Origin: Plantago ovata | Taxonomy: Eukaryota; Streptophyta; Magnoliopsida; Lamiales; Plantaginaceae | Assembly: GCA_028274465.1 (NCBI GenBank) | Contig: CM051457.1 | Span: forward strand, 48,702,362-48,766,361 | Length of the DNA: 64,000 nt | Reading direction: 5' to 3' | Part shown: positions 54,565-64,000 of the stretch, piece by piece | Layout: every line of letters begins with the position of its first letter | Numbering within the stretch: position 1 is the first letter of the stretch | Notes under the pieces: generated by a model | Database searches by the model: none | What the model saw: the letters and a program-made list of their open reading frames with translations, nothing else | Told to the model about the DNA's origin: nothing | Position numbers and translations under genes: made by a program

Positions 54565-55043
54565 CACTGGCTTCCCAGAATTGTGAGTGTTCGAGACCAA
54601 GGCACAAGCAAAGTTACGAGTACTTGTTTCATCTGAAAGTTAATCGTATTCTACCTAGTTTAGAAACAGTAGCAATCAACTGTAAAATGCTATGACTACC
54701 GAATTCATATATATTCGATTTGCAAGCAACATAGCTCAAAATCGTTTCTGGGCTGGAGACAGAATTAAGCTCTGAAAATCATCCTTCACAAGAATAATCA
54801 TCAAACATGTAGTAGTAGTAGCTATAACAAAATGTAATTGTTCCATCACATTTAGTTCGTAAAACGCAGTAGTTCTAATGCTATTAAGATTCAATCATTT
54901 AGAATACACATTCAACTTATATCCATCATACTAGTTTTGAATTAATATTCCAAATATAGCAGTTGGGATCATAAAAAAGGGTAGTTCCAGATCTCAACAA
55001 GATGAGTAGTAATTCAATTCAAAAGAAATAGGTAACTTACATC
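54565..55043. other. Intergenic DNA, nothing recognised
   Basis: AT-rich sequence between the convergent GRF gene and the Myb/SANT-like gene. No ORF, LTR or inverted repeat was noticed. Confidence 0.5.
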
Positions 55044-56431
55044 CTAAAGTTGAGCAGTCCAGTCATCTTGGTGCATTTCTTGATGATCAAGATCTTGTGC
55101 TGCAATCCACTCAACCTCGGGCATCTTCTTTATCTCATCTGCGATGAAATAGAACTTGGCATCCTTTGGTAGGGTGAAGAAGTACTGGAGCAATGCATCA
55201 TCCTTGCAAATACGACTTCCAAAGCAAAAGAAAGACTTCGTAGTGAGTCCAGGGTAAGCTTGTAGCTATGCCCACAGATTGTTCCTGCAGTACTCTACAC
55301 TGAACTGGCTAGTATAAGCAGGCTGTATCGTGTTGATCGTTTGCTTCGTGAGATCAACAAATCCTTTGAATGCATCAATGAAAGCAGCATCATCACCGTC
55401 TTTTCCCTTCTCACGCCTGTATCGCTTTGAGTCTTTTTGGACAGACATAGATGGAGATTGGGAGTCGGAGCCATTGTTAACTGTCTCCGACTCAGTGGCC
55501 ATATCTGGGTCATCGTTTAGCTCCACGGTCCTATCTCCATTGTTTATGGCATCATCAAAAGCCCTAGCTCTTTTTCCCCTAGCCCTATCCTTCCCATATA
55601 TTTCACACCAATCCTCATAGTGTGGCCAAGGAGATCTCCACTTCCCAAGCATACCTTCTTGCGTCTGATCAACATAAATCGTTCACATGACTGGAACCAA
55701 CATCATCGAAAAGTATAACAAGAACATATATTAAATTTTATGAGTATCGACATCTAACATTAACTTCAAGGTGGTATTTAAATTCTAACCTGAGCATGAT
55801 ACTCCCATGTCTCCTCTTCGCATAAGAACTTCTTCACTATAGAGCAGAAACTTATTCCACTTTGCTCATGCATGTAGAGGAGGTACCTATGGAGTGCACT
55901 CCATGTTTTCATCTTGGTTTTTATGTGAGGATGAACAACAATGTCAGTCCTAGGGAAAGCCTCTTTCATGTAGCTAAGCATCAGGGTCATAGCACCAGCT
56001 TTCAATCCTTGAGGGGACTTATATCCAGAAGCCTTTGCCATTTTCATGGCCTTGATGAACTCAACCTCCTCCTCCGGCTTCCATGTGCGGTACCTGACTG
56101 CAGGTCCACCCTGAGTTGCTTGCTCTGAAGCACCAGCAGATGCTTGTTGTGAAGGGTTTGATGATTGAGCTGGTTGTGCGGCTTTAGCTCTAGGCTTCCT
56201 GGATGCAGGAGCCTTGTATCTGTGATATCCCGGCTTCACTTTAGGAAACAGTGGTGCAAATTGGGCTGCATTTCCAGAAGGTGGTGGCTGATCTGCAGTT
56301 GGTCCTTTACCAGCTGAGGCATCCTCAACTGAAGTGGCAAATTCAGATGCAATGGTTACTTTCAGGTCTGGTCCTACCTTAGGTGCTCCAGCAAATGGTT
56401 GCTCTGGCCGCATGCTACCCTGGCTTTCCAT
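55044..56431 (-). pseudogene. Myb/SANT-like protein gene (PIF ORF1 type), one nonsense codon
   Basis: Exon 1 is 56431-55790 (214 codons exactly) and exon 2 is 55664-55044. Splice sites are CTCAG|GTTAGA and GATCAG|ACGC, and the frame is kept. N-terminus: Pro/Ala-rich, low complexity. The domain starts YRTWKPEEEVEFIKAMKMA and continues over the intron to RSPWPHYEDWCEIYGKDRARG. The acidic/basic C-terminus ends WIAAQDLDHQEMHQDDW. The only break seen is TAG at 55268-55266, after NNLWA; the frame is open again to 55044. It lies upstream-adjacent to and co-oriented with the transposase remnant, as in PIF/Harbinger elements, where this protein partners the transposase. Confidence 0.72.
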
Positions 56432-56691
56432 CTAAATAGCAAACAAACACGTAAGAATATAGCATAACAGTCTATGACATAGAATTCCACCGCAAAGAAG
56501 GTTTAGTTACTAACAGATATAGAAATACGAAATAAACCATCATCGAAAGGATACTCATTCAATAGGGGATTCATTAATTGCACACAAAAGTTTACATAAG
56601 CAAACGTCTCAACAATATTGTCTACATTCATGATTAAAACATTAGACAAGCAAACTATTAACTAAAACTAATGCCTCCTGCCAGCCATTTT

Positions 56692-58137
56692 TTAAAATCT
56701 CCATGAGCTGAACATTTTGCAAGCCAAATTATCTTTGTCTGCAGTCCATCCAGGCTCTGCGGAGACATCGGAGATTAGATCAGGTGGACCTCGGTATTCT
56801 TCTTTTGCAGGGTCCACATCCTGATCATCGCTAATCACAGTTTCGTCATCCAACAACTCCTCATCGTCTCTGTTATCATACCATTACATCAGATCATCCT
56901 TAGAGTGGGTTCTTAAGAAGTTGTGAACCAATGCACAAGCTAGAATGATATCATTTTGTGTGTCAATGTTGTAAAATGCAGGTGATCGTAGAATCCCAAA
57001 TCTCTTTTACCACAGACCCAAAGTACGCTCAATAACATTCCTTGCTGAGGAATGTTTCATATTGAAATACTCTTCCGGGCCAGTAGGTGCTCTTCTCCCC
57101 TCACCCCACTCTTGCAAGTGATATCTTGATCCTCTATAAGGAGTAAGAAAACCAAGAGCAAGTGCATAGCCTGAATCATCAAGGTAGTATTGACCTATAC
57201 ATCAATACACATTTGTTAGTGAACTGTTCACATTAATCAACTAAAACTAAAAACTTCAAGCAGTAATATTCACCTTGGGGAATAGCTAGTCCCTTTTCCC
57301 TTTGCACTGCATCTCTAAGGACTCTACCATCATTGGCAGAACCCTCCCACCCAGTAAGCATGTATATAAACCGCATATCCCTATCACATACCCCTAGGAC
57401 ATTAGTTGTGACCACACCTTTCCTATTCCGATACATGAGTTGCTTACTTTCGCGTAGCTGCAATCGAACATGAGTGCCATCCAAAGCTCCATGGCACCCC
57501 TACAATATTATAAATCTGTTCAAGTAAGTACATGTATTACAAAAATCAAAATGTCTATCAATTTGAAAGTCAAGTAATCCATGAAAACAGCTATACAGTT
57601 TTGATAGTGTTTCTTACCACAAAATGTCTCCAAGGTTCCTCTGTTTCACCTTCTTGCACGGGAACTGGCTTCACTAAGAGCATGCTATGCAAGCTCAACA
57701 CAGCTTTTAGGACTTAATGAAAGTAAACACAAATAGTTTGTCCAGAACGGCGGAATGCAAACTGGGCCACACGGTTCTTCACGTGGTGACCAAGAATTTC
57801 CATGAAGATAGCATCTTTCTCTTCTACCGTGACATATCTACCATCAGCGATACCCCCTATTCCTCAACAACCAACAAAACTGCCTAAACGCGTACATGTT
57901 CATTCGGAGAACATTCTTGCAATAGATATCATTAGTCAAGGTGAGCCGGTCCATGTACTGAACTTGGGCTGGGATTTTCTCATTTAAGGAATATGAACGG
58001 GGACGCTTACAGGATGCATTACAAGGGCGAACGTGTCTTATGTAATATCGTAGGAGCAACAAATACATTCCAATTGACATTAGCACATATCTCCGAGTTG
58101 CTAACTGCCTCTCATCCATCACCAAATAAACTAACAA
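56692..58137 (-). pseudogene. PIF/Harbinger transposase, three exons, inactive
   Basis: Exon 1 is about 58137-57618, exon 2 57499-57274 and exon 3 57194-56692, with GT-AG introns. Exon 1: the N-terminal region (MYAFRQFCWLLRNRG, then ADGRYVTVEEKDAIFMEIL and NRVAQFAFRRSGQTI). Exon 2: the first catalytic Asp (GALDGTHVRLQL) and TNVLGVCDRDMRFIYMLTGWEGS. Exon 3: the second Asp (YYLDDSGYALALGFL) and Glu (NVIERTLG) of the DDE fold. Breaks: a frameshift near 57855 after RNRG, a stop within exon 1 after VYFH, a stop after GLW at about 57010, and a stop after THSKDDLM at about 56890. It is therefore dead. In an active element it would cut and paste DNA with 3-bp target duplications in the nucleus. Element ends were not identified with confidence. 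Confidence 0.85.
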
Positions 58138-58883
58138 TTACACGTAGAAGTTTTGTTAAACCTTAATTTCATGAACTGAAGCTATGTGTATTAAGCCCAT
58201 AGTAATGTAAATCATCACAATAGTACATAATCAAGCTATCTGTTTGCAATTATCAAGAACTAGGTGCAAGTTCAAACTCAAGCTATCTGTTTTACAATTG
58301 CAAGAACTCAAGCAGCAATAACACATTCAAAGTAGCACAGAACAAAACAAACCATACACTGCAAATACAGTTAACCTTCACTATATCCAAATCAACTTTC
58401 CAAAAGGAAACGTAGAACAGTAGATTGTTAAAGAATTACGAAAATTACCTGAAAGTCGTTACAGTAACTCCGAACTGGGAAACAGAAATTACAAATTGAG
58501 AGCTCCAATGAATCCCTAATGCAGCATAGAAACATAAACAATAGGACTTAAATGAATTATGAGCAAAAGAGATGAAATTTCAATCGGAAAGTTGAAACGG
58601 AAATTTACCTGGCGGTTAAGATTGCGAACGACGATGAAAGCAATGAAACAAGCCACAATGGTTTAGGGCCACAAAATTGGCTCCTTTTGTTCGGAAAATC
58701 AGATTTTCGCTCGAATTCTTGGAGGGAGAAGCGGCTTCCGTCGCCATCAAAGTCGCTTTCCGGTGGGGCTGGAACGATGCTATTTTGATTGTCTCTTTGT
58801 GGTATTTTCGGTATTAACGTTTAATGACAGGGGTAGGAAAGACATTGCACATTTGGGTTGAAATTTCCAAATGGGGGATTTGT
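58138..58883. other. Upstream flank of the transposase, no gene seen
   Basis: AT-rich up to about 58600, then more mixed. No ORF with recognisable content. It may hold the leader of the transposase gene and the end of the transposon. Confidence 0.5.
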
Positions 58884-59054
58884 GAAATACCTACCCCCCT
58901 AGGTATTTCAATTGTGCAAAAGTCCAAAGGCCCGGGGGGGGGGGGGGAGGGATTTTGCAAATGACAAGCCCGGAGGGCCGAGTGTACTTGTACCAAACGA
59001 GGTATTTCGAGGGATTTGGTGCAAAAACGCACCAAATCCCTCCCAAATACCTCG
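58884..59054. repeat. Two hairpins sharing AAATACCT/AGGTATTT, with a G-run between
   Basis: Hairpin 58884-58909 has perfect 10-bp arms (GAAATACCTA/TAGGTATTTC) around CCCCCC. Hairpin 58998-59054 has a 24-bp stem interrupted once (CGAGGTATTT plus GAGGGATTTGGTGC against their complements) around AAAAAC. A run of 14 G lies between them at about 58934-58947. They could be transposon termini or a foldback MITE; no TTA/TAA duplication could be assigned. Confidence 0.75.
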
Positions 59055-59279
59055 TACGAAACATGCACTAAATGATTGACCAATTGTTGTGATACAAAAA
59101 CCTTTTAGTTATAAATTCGTATTGCATTACAAGACAAGAGTAATCTGAATTTTGATGTTTAATTTTATATTTAGACAACTATCACTTCCTAGTCATCATG
59201 TGTTGAAGGTCGATTTTTTTGACAATCATAAGGCACGTGGTCACACCAGCAGTGTAGTCTTTTTGGTGGTTGTTTCCCA

Positions 59280-59668
59280 ATGTTGCAACATCTCTTCTCA
59301 GGCCCGACTCCTCTGCCAGCCCTCCAAACAACGACCAACCAAAATACCCACAAAGTTCTCAGGCAACTTTCCCTCTCCAACAACCCCAACAATGCTCTAC
59401 TTTTTTTCACAACAATACTCCACAATCCGTTACCCATTAACAGGTTCACCTTCCCTCTCTTGCTCAAATCCGCTGCCAAGTGTCGGGCACTTGAAGAAGG
59501 GAAAATGGTTCATGCTTTGATTTCTAAACTTGGGCTCCACTCTGACCCCTTTGTGGAAACTGCTCTCGTCAGAATGTATGGTGCCTGTGGGCTGATTTCG
59601 GATGCACGCTCCCTGTTTGAGAAAATGTCGCATAGAGATGTTGTTGCCTGGAGCACTATGATTGATAG
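59280..59668 (+). pseudogene. PPR protein gene fragment, 5' end only
   Basis: From ATG 59280 about 130 codons read as the start of a PLS-type pentatricopeptide repeat protein: an N-terminal low-complexity stretch (possible organelle signal), NNALLFFTTILHNPLPINRFTF, LEEGKMVHALISKLGLHSD, VETALVRMYGACGLISDARSL and HRDVVAWSTMID. Such proteins normally have 400 or more residues and act in organelle RNA editing or processing. Here similarity stops at 59668, where GATAG|GTTTGT could be a splice donor or a breakpoint. No more repeats are found before the next element. It is probably a truncated or captured fragment. Confidence 0.75.
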
Positions 59669-60033
59669 GTTTGTTCTTTGTTTCTCTGTTTTCATTATTA
59701 TTGGACCAGAATGGCAGCATTAGTTTGCACTTTGCAGCATGAGATTTTACGATTCACATGTATTAAAGGTTGTATAGAATAGAAGAAATGTCTTGTTCTG
59801 CATGATCATAATTGCTTTTCTCTAAAACATGTACTTTGAATGAACGTAAGAGAGCTAGTTAAATTTTTCATACAAATGAATATAATATCAATCTATTACG
59901 CATGTTCTAATTCAAACACAACTTACAAACCAATGTATGTAAACACTAATAATCTTTCTAAAGTTTAAACAACGACTGAAACTAAATTAATATAATTAAG
60001 TTCTCTCTGCATAATCTGGCACAACAACTGTTA
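59669..60033. other. AT-rich DNA, nothing recognised
   Basis: It lies between the PPR fragment and the end of the minus-strand RPA-like gene. No continuing PPR coding was found. Confidence 0.5.
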
Positions 60034-62069
60034 TTAATCTTCTGCAAGTCTCTTTTTATGTTTAATGATGCGCCCATGGGAAGATTGCTGGATATTTGTT
60101 ATCTTCTTTGGGGACTCTGCAAGATTGGCATTTGTGTCCTTAGTACATTGACCTGCACAGTAAAATTTAACAATTATTCACTGCAGTTATTGCAAACTGT
60201 GCATATCCATCTGTAAATTTTTATTTCTTTTACTGATGTTGTTGACGTAATATTTGAAAATTTGAAAACAGTTGTGATAATTTTTATGAAAATGTAAAAC
60301 GTAGTTGCATATGTGCATACCATTTTCCAATTTCACCTTTATTGGTGGTAACTGCTGTCGAGTGGCTGTTTTGTTTTTGGTAACACTCTTCTCCTTTTTA
60401 CCTGCAGTTGTACCTGAAAAAGGAAAGACCGGGTTATATACTAATTAGTTGTTATAAGAACTGTATTAAGTTGTATGCATTTTTGTTTTCAACTTATTGT
60501 TTGAATTTATATTAAACATGATATACCTGTTGTCTTTGATGCATCAGTTTTTGGGAATGTGTTGTTTGAAAATTTCTGTTTTTTTCTCTTTGATTTCTGC
60601 TCATCCTTTCTCGCAATCTTCAGTTCCATAACAGTGTTATCATGGGAAACTGATGTGTTGCAATGATAGAATGGTGAGATGATTTTGTAGAGGAATTTTA
60701 AAAAATTTAAAGATACATGCACATGGGTTTTTACCAATGTCATTCATAGAATGTTGTTTGGAAGTGCATGGATCCCCTTTGTTTGTTATATCTACAGGAC
60801 AATTTAATCAGTTAACACGTTGTTATGAATAATTGTTTGAGTATTCAACATGCTCACCCATGTCTTCTTCATTAGTTTCACTTGTAATAATCTGTGTGCA
60901 CTTTCCGGACAGTTTTCTCTTTATACGTTGAATTGTTTGCCAACGTGTTAAATGAAATAATAATGTTTAATAGTATATATGAACTCATGAAGAATATTTG
61001 TGGTAGTTCTGTATCAATAAAATATATATATGATGATATTTTGGAAACAAAATCTACTTACCGTCATCTTCTGAGTCTGCCTATTCCTGATTTGGTAAGA
61101 TGTGCTCTGAGTTATCCGCCTCATCTTTTTTTTTCAGTTGTTTTAAACAATTTTGTTAGTATATCTGATATCAAATATTAATGTCTATTTTAAAGGAAAA
61201 AGAAGATGTTTACCTTTGTTGAAGCTGTAGTTATTACTTCTTTCAAGTCTCTTGTACTGGATGTCTGAAATCTGAACTTCAATGTCTAACTCTTCATAGG
61301 TCAGGACCAATACAATGTATGATGTTTGGTGACCATCATTTGATGTTGGATTGATCCCTGTAGAAATCTTCATTTTGAGAAGAAGGTTTTTTAACCTTCC
61401 TTCAATTACCTGTACAGGTACTTCACCTCCCTGTAAATAGTATATGTTTATTTGTTGTGTATATAGATTGTTTTAAACTATTATTCTAATGATTAAGAAA
61501 TATTACCTCGAGGATATTTTCATAGAAATCTGATGCGGATATGCCTATTATTCTTTCTGCTTAACTTCCAAATACTGTGACGTTCACCTCTCCAGTTTCA
61601 TCACATATATTCATGTTGAATCTGTACCTGCATTTGGTAAGATATTAGTGTTGAATGTTAAAAATTTTGTATTTAGATGTTGTTAAGAAATGTATAGATT
61701 TTATCGTATATGTACCTTGGTTTTGCAAGCTTGTTTGCGTCACACTTATGGCAAAAGAAAACTGAATTGTATGATGCTTCAGTGCGGTGTGAATTGACGC
61801 AGCACATATACTAGAAATTTTGGTTTTGTTATGGGATAGCCCAAACATTTGTCCTTGCATGCTGTAAATGATGGAGAAATGTTAGGTTGTGCTGGTATTG
61901 AGTTCTTTATTGTAATGTTGTGTCCAAACATACCAGGGGTGATGATAGGACGTTGTTTATTGTCTCCATTGGTTCTTCATCCTCGACAGTTTCCTCAAAC
62001 AAGTTTCCTGCTGATACTATTTTGTCCAAAATAGTTTTGGCGTCAATTTTCCTATATTTGGTTGAGTGA
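60034..62069 (-). pseudogene. Replication protein A large subunit-like gene, C-terminal part, broken
   Basis: Read on the minus strand, exons with GT-AG borders lie at about 62069-61934, 61861-61716, 61627-61507, 61430-61214, 61080-61062, about 60925-60858, 60791-60735, 60649-60527, 60413-60321 and 60152-60034. The second and third carry a zinc-ribbon and OB-fold pattern (FFCHKCDANKLAKPR, then YRFNMNICDETGEVNVTVFG and AERIIGISASDFYENI) typical of the RPA1 C-terminal domain that binds single-stranded DNA. The rest is a Lys-rich tail. Breaks: TAA at 61563-61561 right after VTVFGS, and a frame problem before the zinc ribbon. The 5' part is cut by the copia LTR at 62070. RPA-like genes occur both as host families and inside plant Helitrons, and this copy could be either. 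Confidence 0.7.
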
Positions 62070-63275
62070 TGTTAGGAAACTTGTAATTTTGATGAGCAAT
62101 TAACCATGCTAAATTAAGGAAAGTCCAGTAACTAGTACTCTTAAGGTCCATAGTAATTTAGAATTTTAAGGACATTGTAAAAGATGAACGTTTGCTGAAA
62201 GACTTAGTGTAGGTACTAGTTAGGTTCTTAAGCTTGCTGATGATGTACTTTGTTTTTACAAACGAACTATTGAAGACCTAGAACCGCTCAGAAAGTTGAA
62301 GATTCGAAGACTGGAGACTTAGAAGAATTATGAGAAAGGTATCTACAAAAGGTACATGTTATTTCAGAAAGTGAGAATCTCAGCAACAGCTTGCATAAGT
62401 GAAAATCTATACGACAGAGTAGGTTGTGCTTGCTGAAGCTAAGACTGACCACTTGCTGACAACATATGTGACCTCCTTGCTGAAGAGTACTTGCATTTTG
62501 GCTCCAACGTTCATATTTGAATTTGATTCAAAAGAACATTAAATGCAAAGTAGGCACGCGAAGAACATGAAAACAAGAAGACAAATGAAGAACGCTGCTG
62601 AAAGTACAAAAGCAAGATAGTGACATCTTAAGGTACAAAGCCTTAGAATTTGAAATTCAAACGGCTCCCTTGAGACACTATAAATAGAGGTCATTAGGCA
62701 AGAGTAGAAGGTGTGTCAACAACGTGATCAAACTCTCACTTGTGCTTTAAACACTCAAATCCTTCTCTACTCTTTACTGCCTATTGATCCGTTCCAAGAC
62801 TTAAACTTGAAACAAAAGCTACTTGTGAAGAAGTAGAACATTCACGGCTAAGAAATTAGTTAAGTGTTCTTTCTTTGGAACAACAACAAGTCTTGACACC
62901 AGAAACAACAAACTTGTTTACTGCAAAGTATTTCAAGTTGTGTTTCTTTAGATAACTTGTTATAGCTGAAAAGTTATACTTTACTGCACTTAGTTTCCAG
63001 CAAGTTACGTTTATCATACTTTGTTACTCTGCTCACTTGTTTAAACTAGCTCTCTGATAAAAGCACTTATTGTAAAAGAATTCCGCACTCTGTTTTTAAG
63101 TATCAGCAAACTCATTACTGAAAAGTAATAAGCACTTGTTGAGAAAGTTAAGTACCAGCAAACTCATTACTGAAAAGTAATAAGCACTTGCTGAGAAATT
63201 TTTAAACGACGAAAAGTTTGAAAAGACTATTCACCCCCCGCCCTAGTCTTTTCTTGTTGTTTAAAGGGACCAACA
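62070..63275 (+). repeat. Copia-type 5' LTR (1206 bp)
   Basis: It runs TGTTAGGAAACTTG...GGGACCAACA, matching the LTR at 7422-8988 but lacking several internal stretches. A TATA box (tataaata) is at 62679-62686. Confidence 0.92.
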
Positions 63276-63277
63276 AG

Positions 63278-63295
63278 TGGTATCAGAGCTGGAGG
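63278..63295 (+). other. Copia primer-binding site (initiator tRNA-Met)
   Basis: TGGTATCAGAGCTGGAGG lies two bases after the LTR, identical to the site of the inverted copy at 13007-13024. Confidence 0.88.
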
Positions 63296-63387
63296 TTCTT
63301 TAACCTTCAACACTGAACCTAGTTCCCCTTAGGTGCTTTCTGTAAATCACTTTCACTTGATCAGTTTGGTAGTCATTTGCTGACAGG

Positions 63388-64000
63388 ATGTCGTTAGGAG
63401 ACGCTCCCTTGCTGAAGCTGGAAAACTATGAAAAATGGCGAAACATGATGCTACATCTAGAGGCCATTAGTGATGAGATGGTTACTGTCATAAACGATGG
63501 ACCAATCAAGATCACTAAAATTGAAAGAAGCTTTCCTCACAAGATCACAGATGATGGTGAAAAGGAAACTGTCTTAGAAGAACCGGTCGATACCGTCGTT
63601 CCAAAACCAAGAGAGAAATGGACTTCAGACGAAGCCAAAAGATTCCGTCTTGATGGCCAAGCAAGAAACATCATTATTCGATCTACTCAAGATATTATAC
63701 AGTGCAAACTGTGGGGTGCCAAAACTGCTAAAGAAGCTTGGAAAATGGTTCAAGATCTTTGTGTTGGATCAGACAAAACCAAGGAAAACAAACTCGAAAT
63801 GCTAAAGTTGAAGTTTCAAAACTTCAAACAAGGTGCCAATGAGTCACTGGAAGACTTGGATTTCAGATTCACAACTCTAGTGAGTGAGATGGTTGCCTTT
63901 GGAGTTGGAAACTTCTATTCATATTCTGAAAAGGTGAAAACAATTATTAGAAGTCTGAATTAAGAATGGATCCACACTCAGAATTTCTACTATAATCAAG
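63388..64000 (+). pseudogene. gag: Copia gag, N-terminal part, one nonsense codon
   Basis: ATG 63388 begins MSLGDAPLLKLENYEKWR, the usual N-terminal copia gag pattern, followed by the gag-polypeptide region (LWGAKTAKEAWKMVQDL, KLKFQNFKQGANESLEDLDF). TAA at 63961-63963 replaces a Gln codon of the inverted copy (LDQEWIHTQNF), and the frame then continues to the window edge. Over this stretch it is otherwise better kept than the copy at 10774-12914. Gag forms the cytoplasmic particle. Confidence 0.85.

Larger units (their letters stand above)
62070..64000 (+). mobile_element. Copia-type element, 5' LTR and gag start, running off the window
   Basis: LTR 62070-63275, primer-binding site and gag follow in order on the plus strand. 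It belongs to the same family as the copia elements at 5887-8988 and 8989-13343. It is inserted in an RPA-like exon. The target duplication would be AGTGA (62065-62069), but the other copy is outside the window. Confidence 0.9.

Overview
The window is nuclear DNA of a flowering plant, probably a eudicot. It is almost entirely nested and decayed LTR retrotransposons, followed by a short gene-like island. The plant assignment rests on Athila-type and copia-type elements with plant primer-binding sites, a PLS-type PPR fragment, a plant-style GRF zinc-finger/membrane protein, Myb/SANT-like genes beside a PIF/Harbinger transposase, and GT-AG introns. Nothing bacterial or organellar was seen.

1-13.3 kb is a nest whose left arms all lie outside the window. 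A copia element on the minus strand (8989-13343) is cut in pol by a plus-strand copia element (5887-8988). That element is cut in its post-pol ORF by an Athila-like element (597-5886, carrying an env-position ORF). The Athila-like element is in turn cut by a Ty3-type LTR (1-596). 13.3-15.3 kb is the gag-protease end and 3' UTR of a second Athila-like element (the 'host'). A third Athila-like element, 15318-38707, is inserted in that UTR with target duplication TTTTC. It carries two later insertions: a gag-only TR-GAG element in its 5' LTR (16610-23925, duplication ATCTC) and a young gag-protease-only Athila-like element inside its integrase (27104-34430, duplication GTTGC). The third element's own RT core is deleted.

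38708-51643 continues the host element. Its remaining 3' UTR plus its LTR has been amplified into five head-to-tail units of about 2.59 kb. Variants at the LTR ends show that this happened by unequal recombination between the LTR of the inserted element and the LTR of the host.

51.6-62.1 kb is the gene-like island: a broken Myb/SANT-like gene, an apparently intact two-exon GRF zinc-finger gene with a C-terminal membrane segment, a second broken Myb/SANT-like gene, a dead PIF/Harbinger transposase, a PPR fragment, and a multi-exon replication protein A-like pseudogene. The last is truncated by a plus-strand copia element whose 5' LTR and gag begin at 62070 and run off the window.

The most unusual pattern is structural. 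All Athila-like elements here carry clusters of short inverted repeats with the core GCG-NNN-CGC in both LTR and internal positions. The arms differ between elements but match between the LTR and internal copies of the same element. Two more covarying hairpins occur: a fixed AGGCAA loop just after the gag-protease ORF, and paired AACCTATTC hairpins in the 3' UTR.
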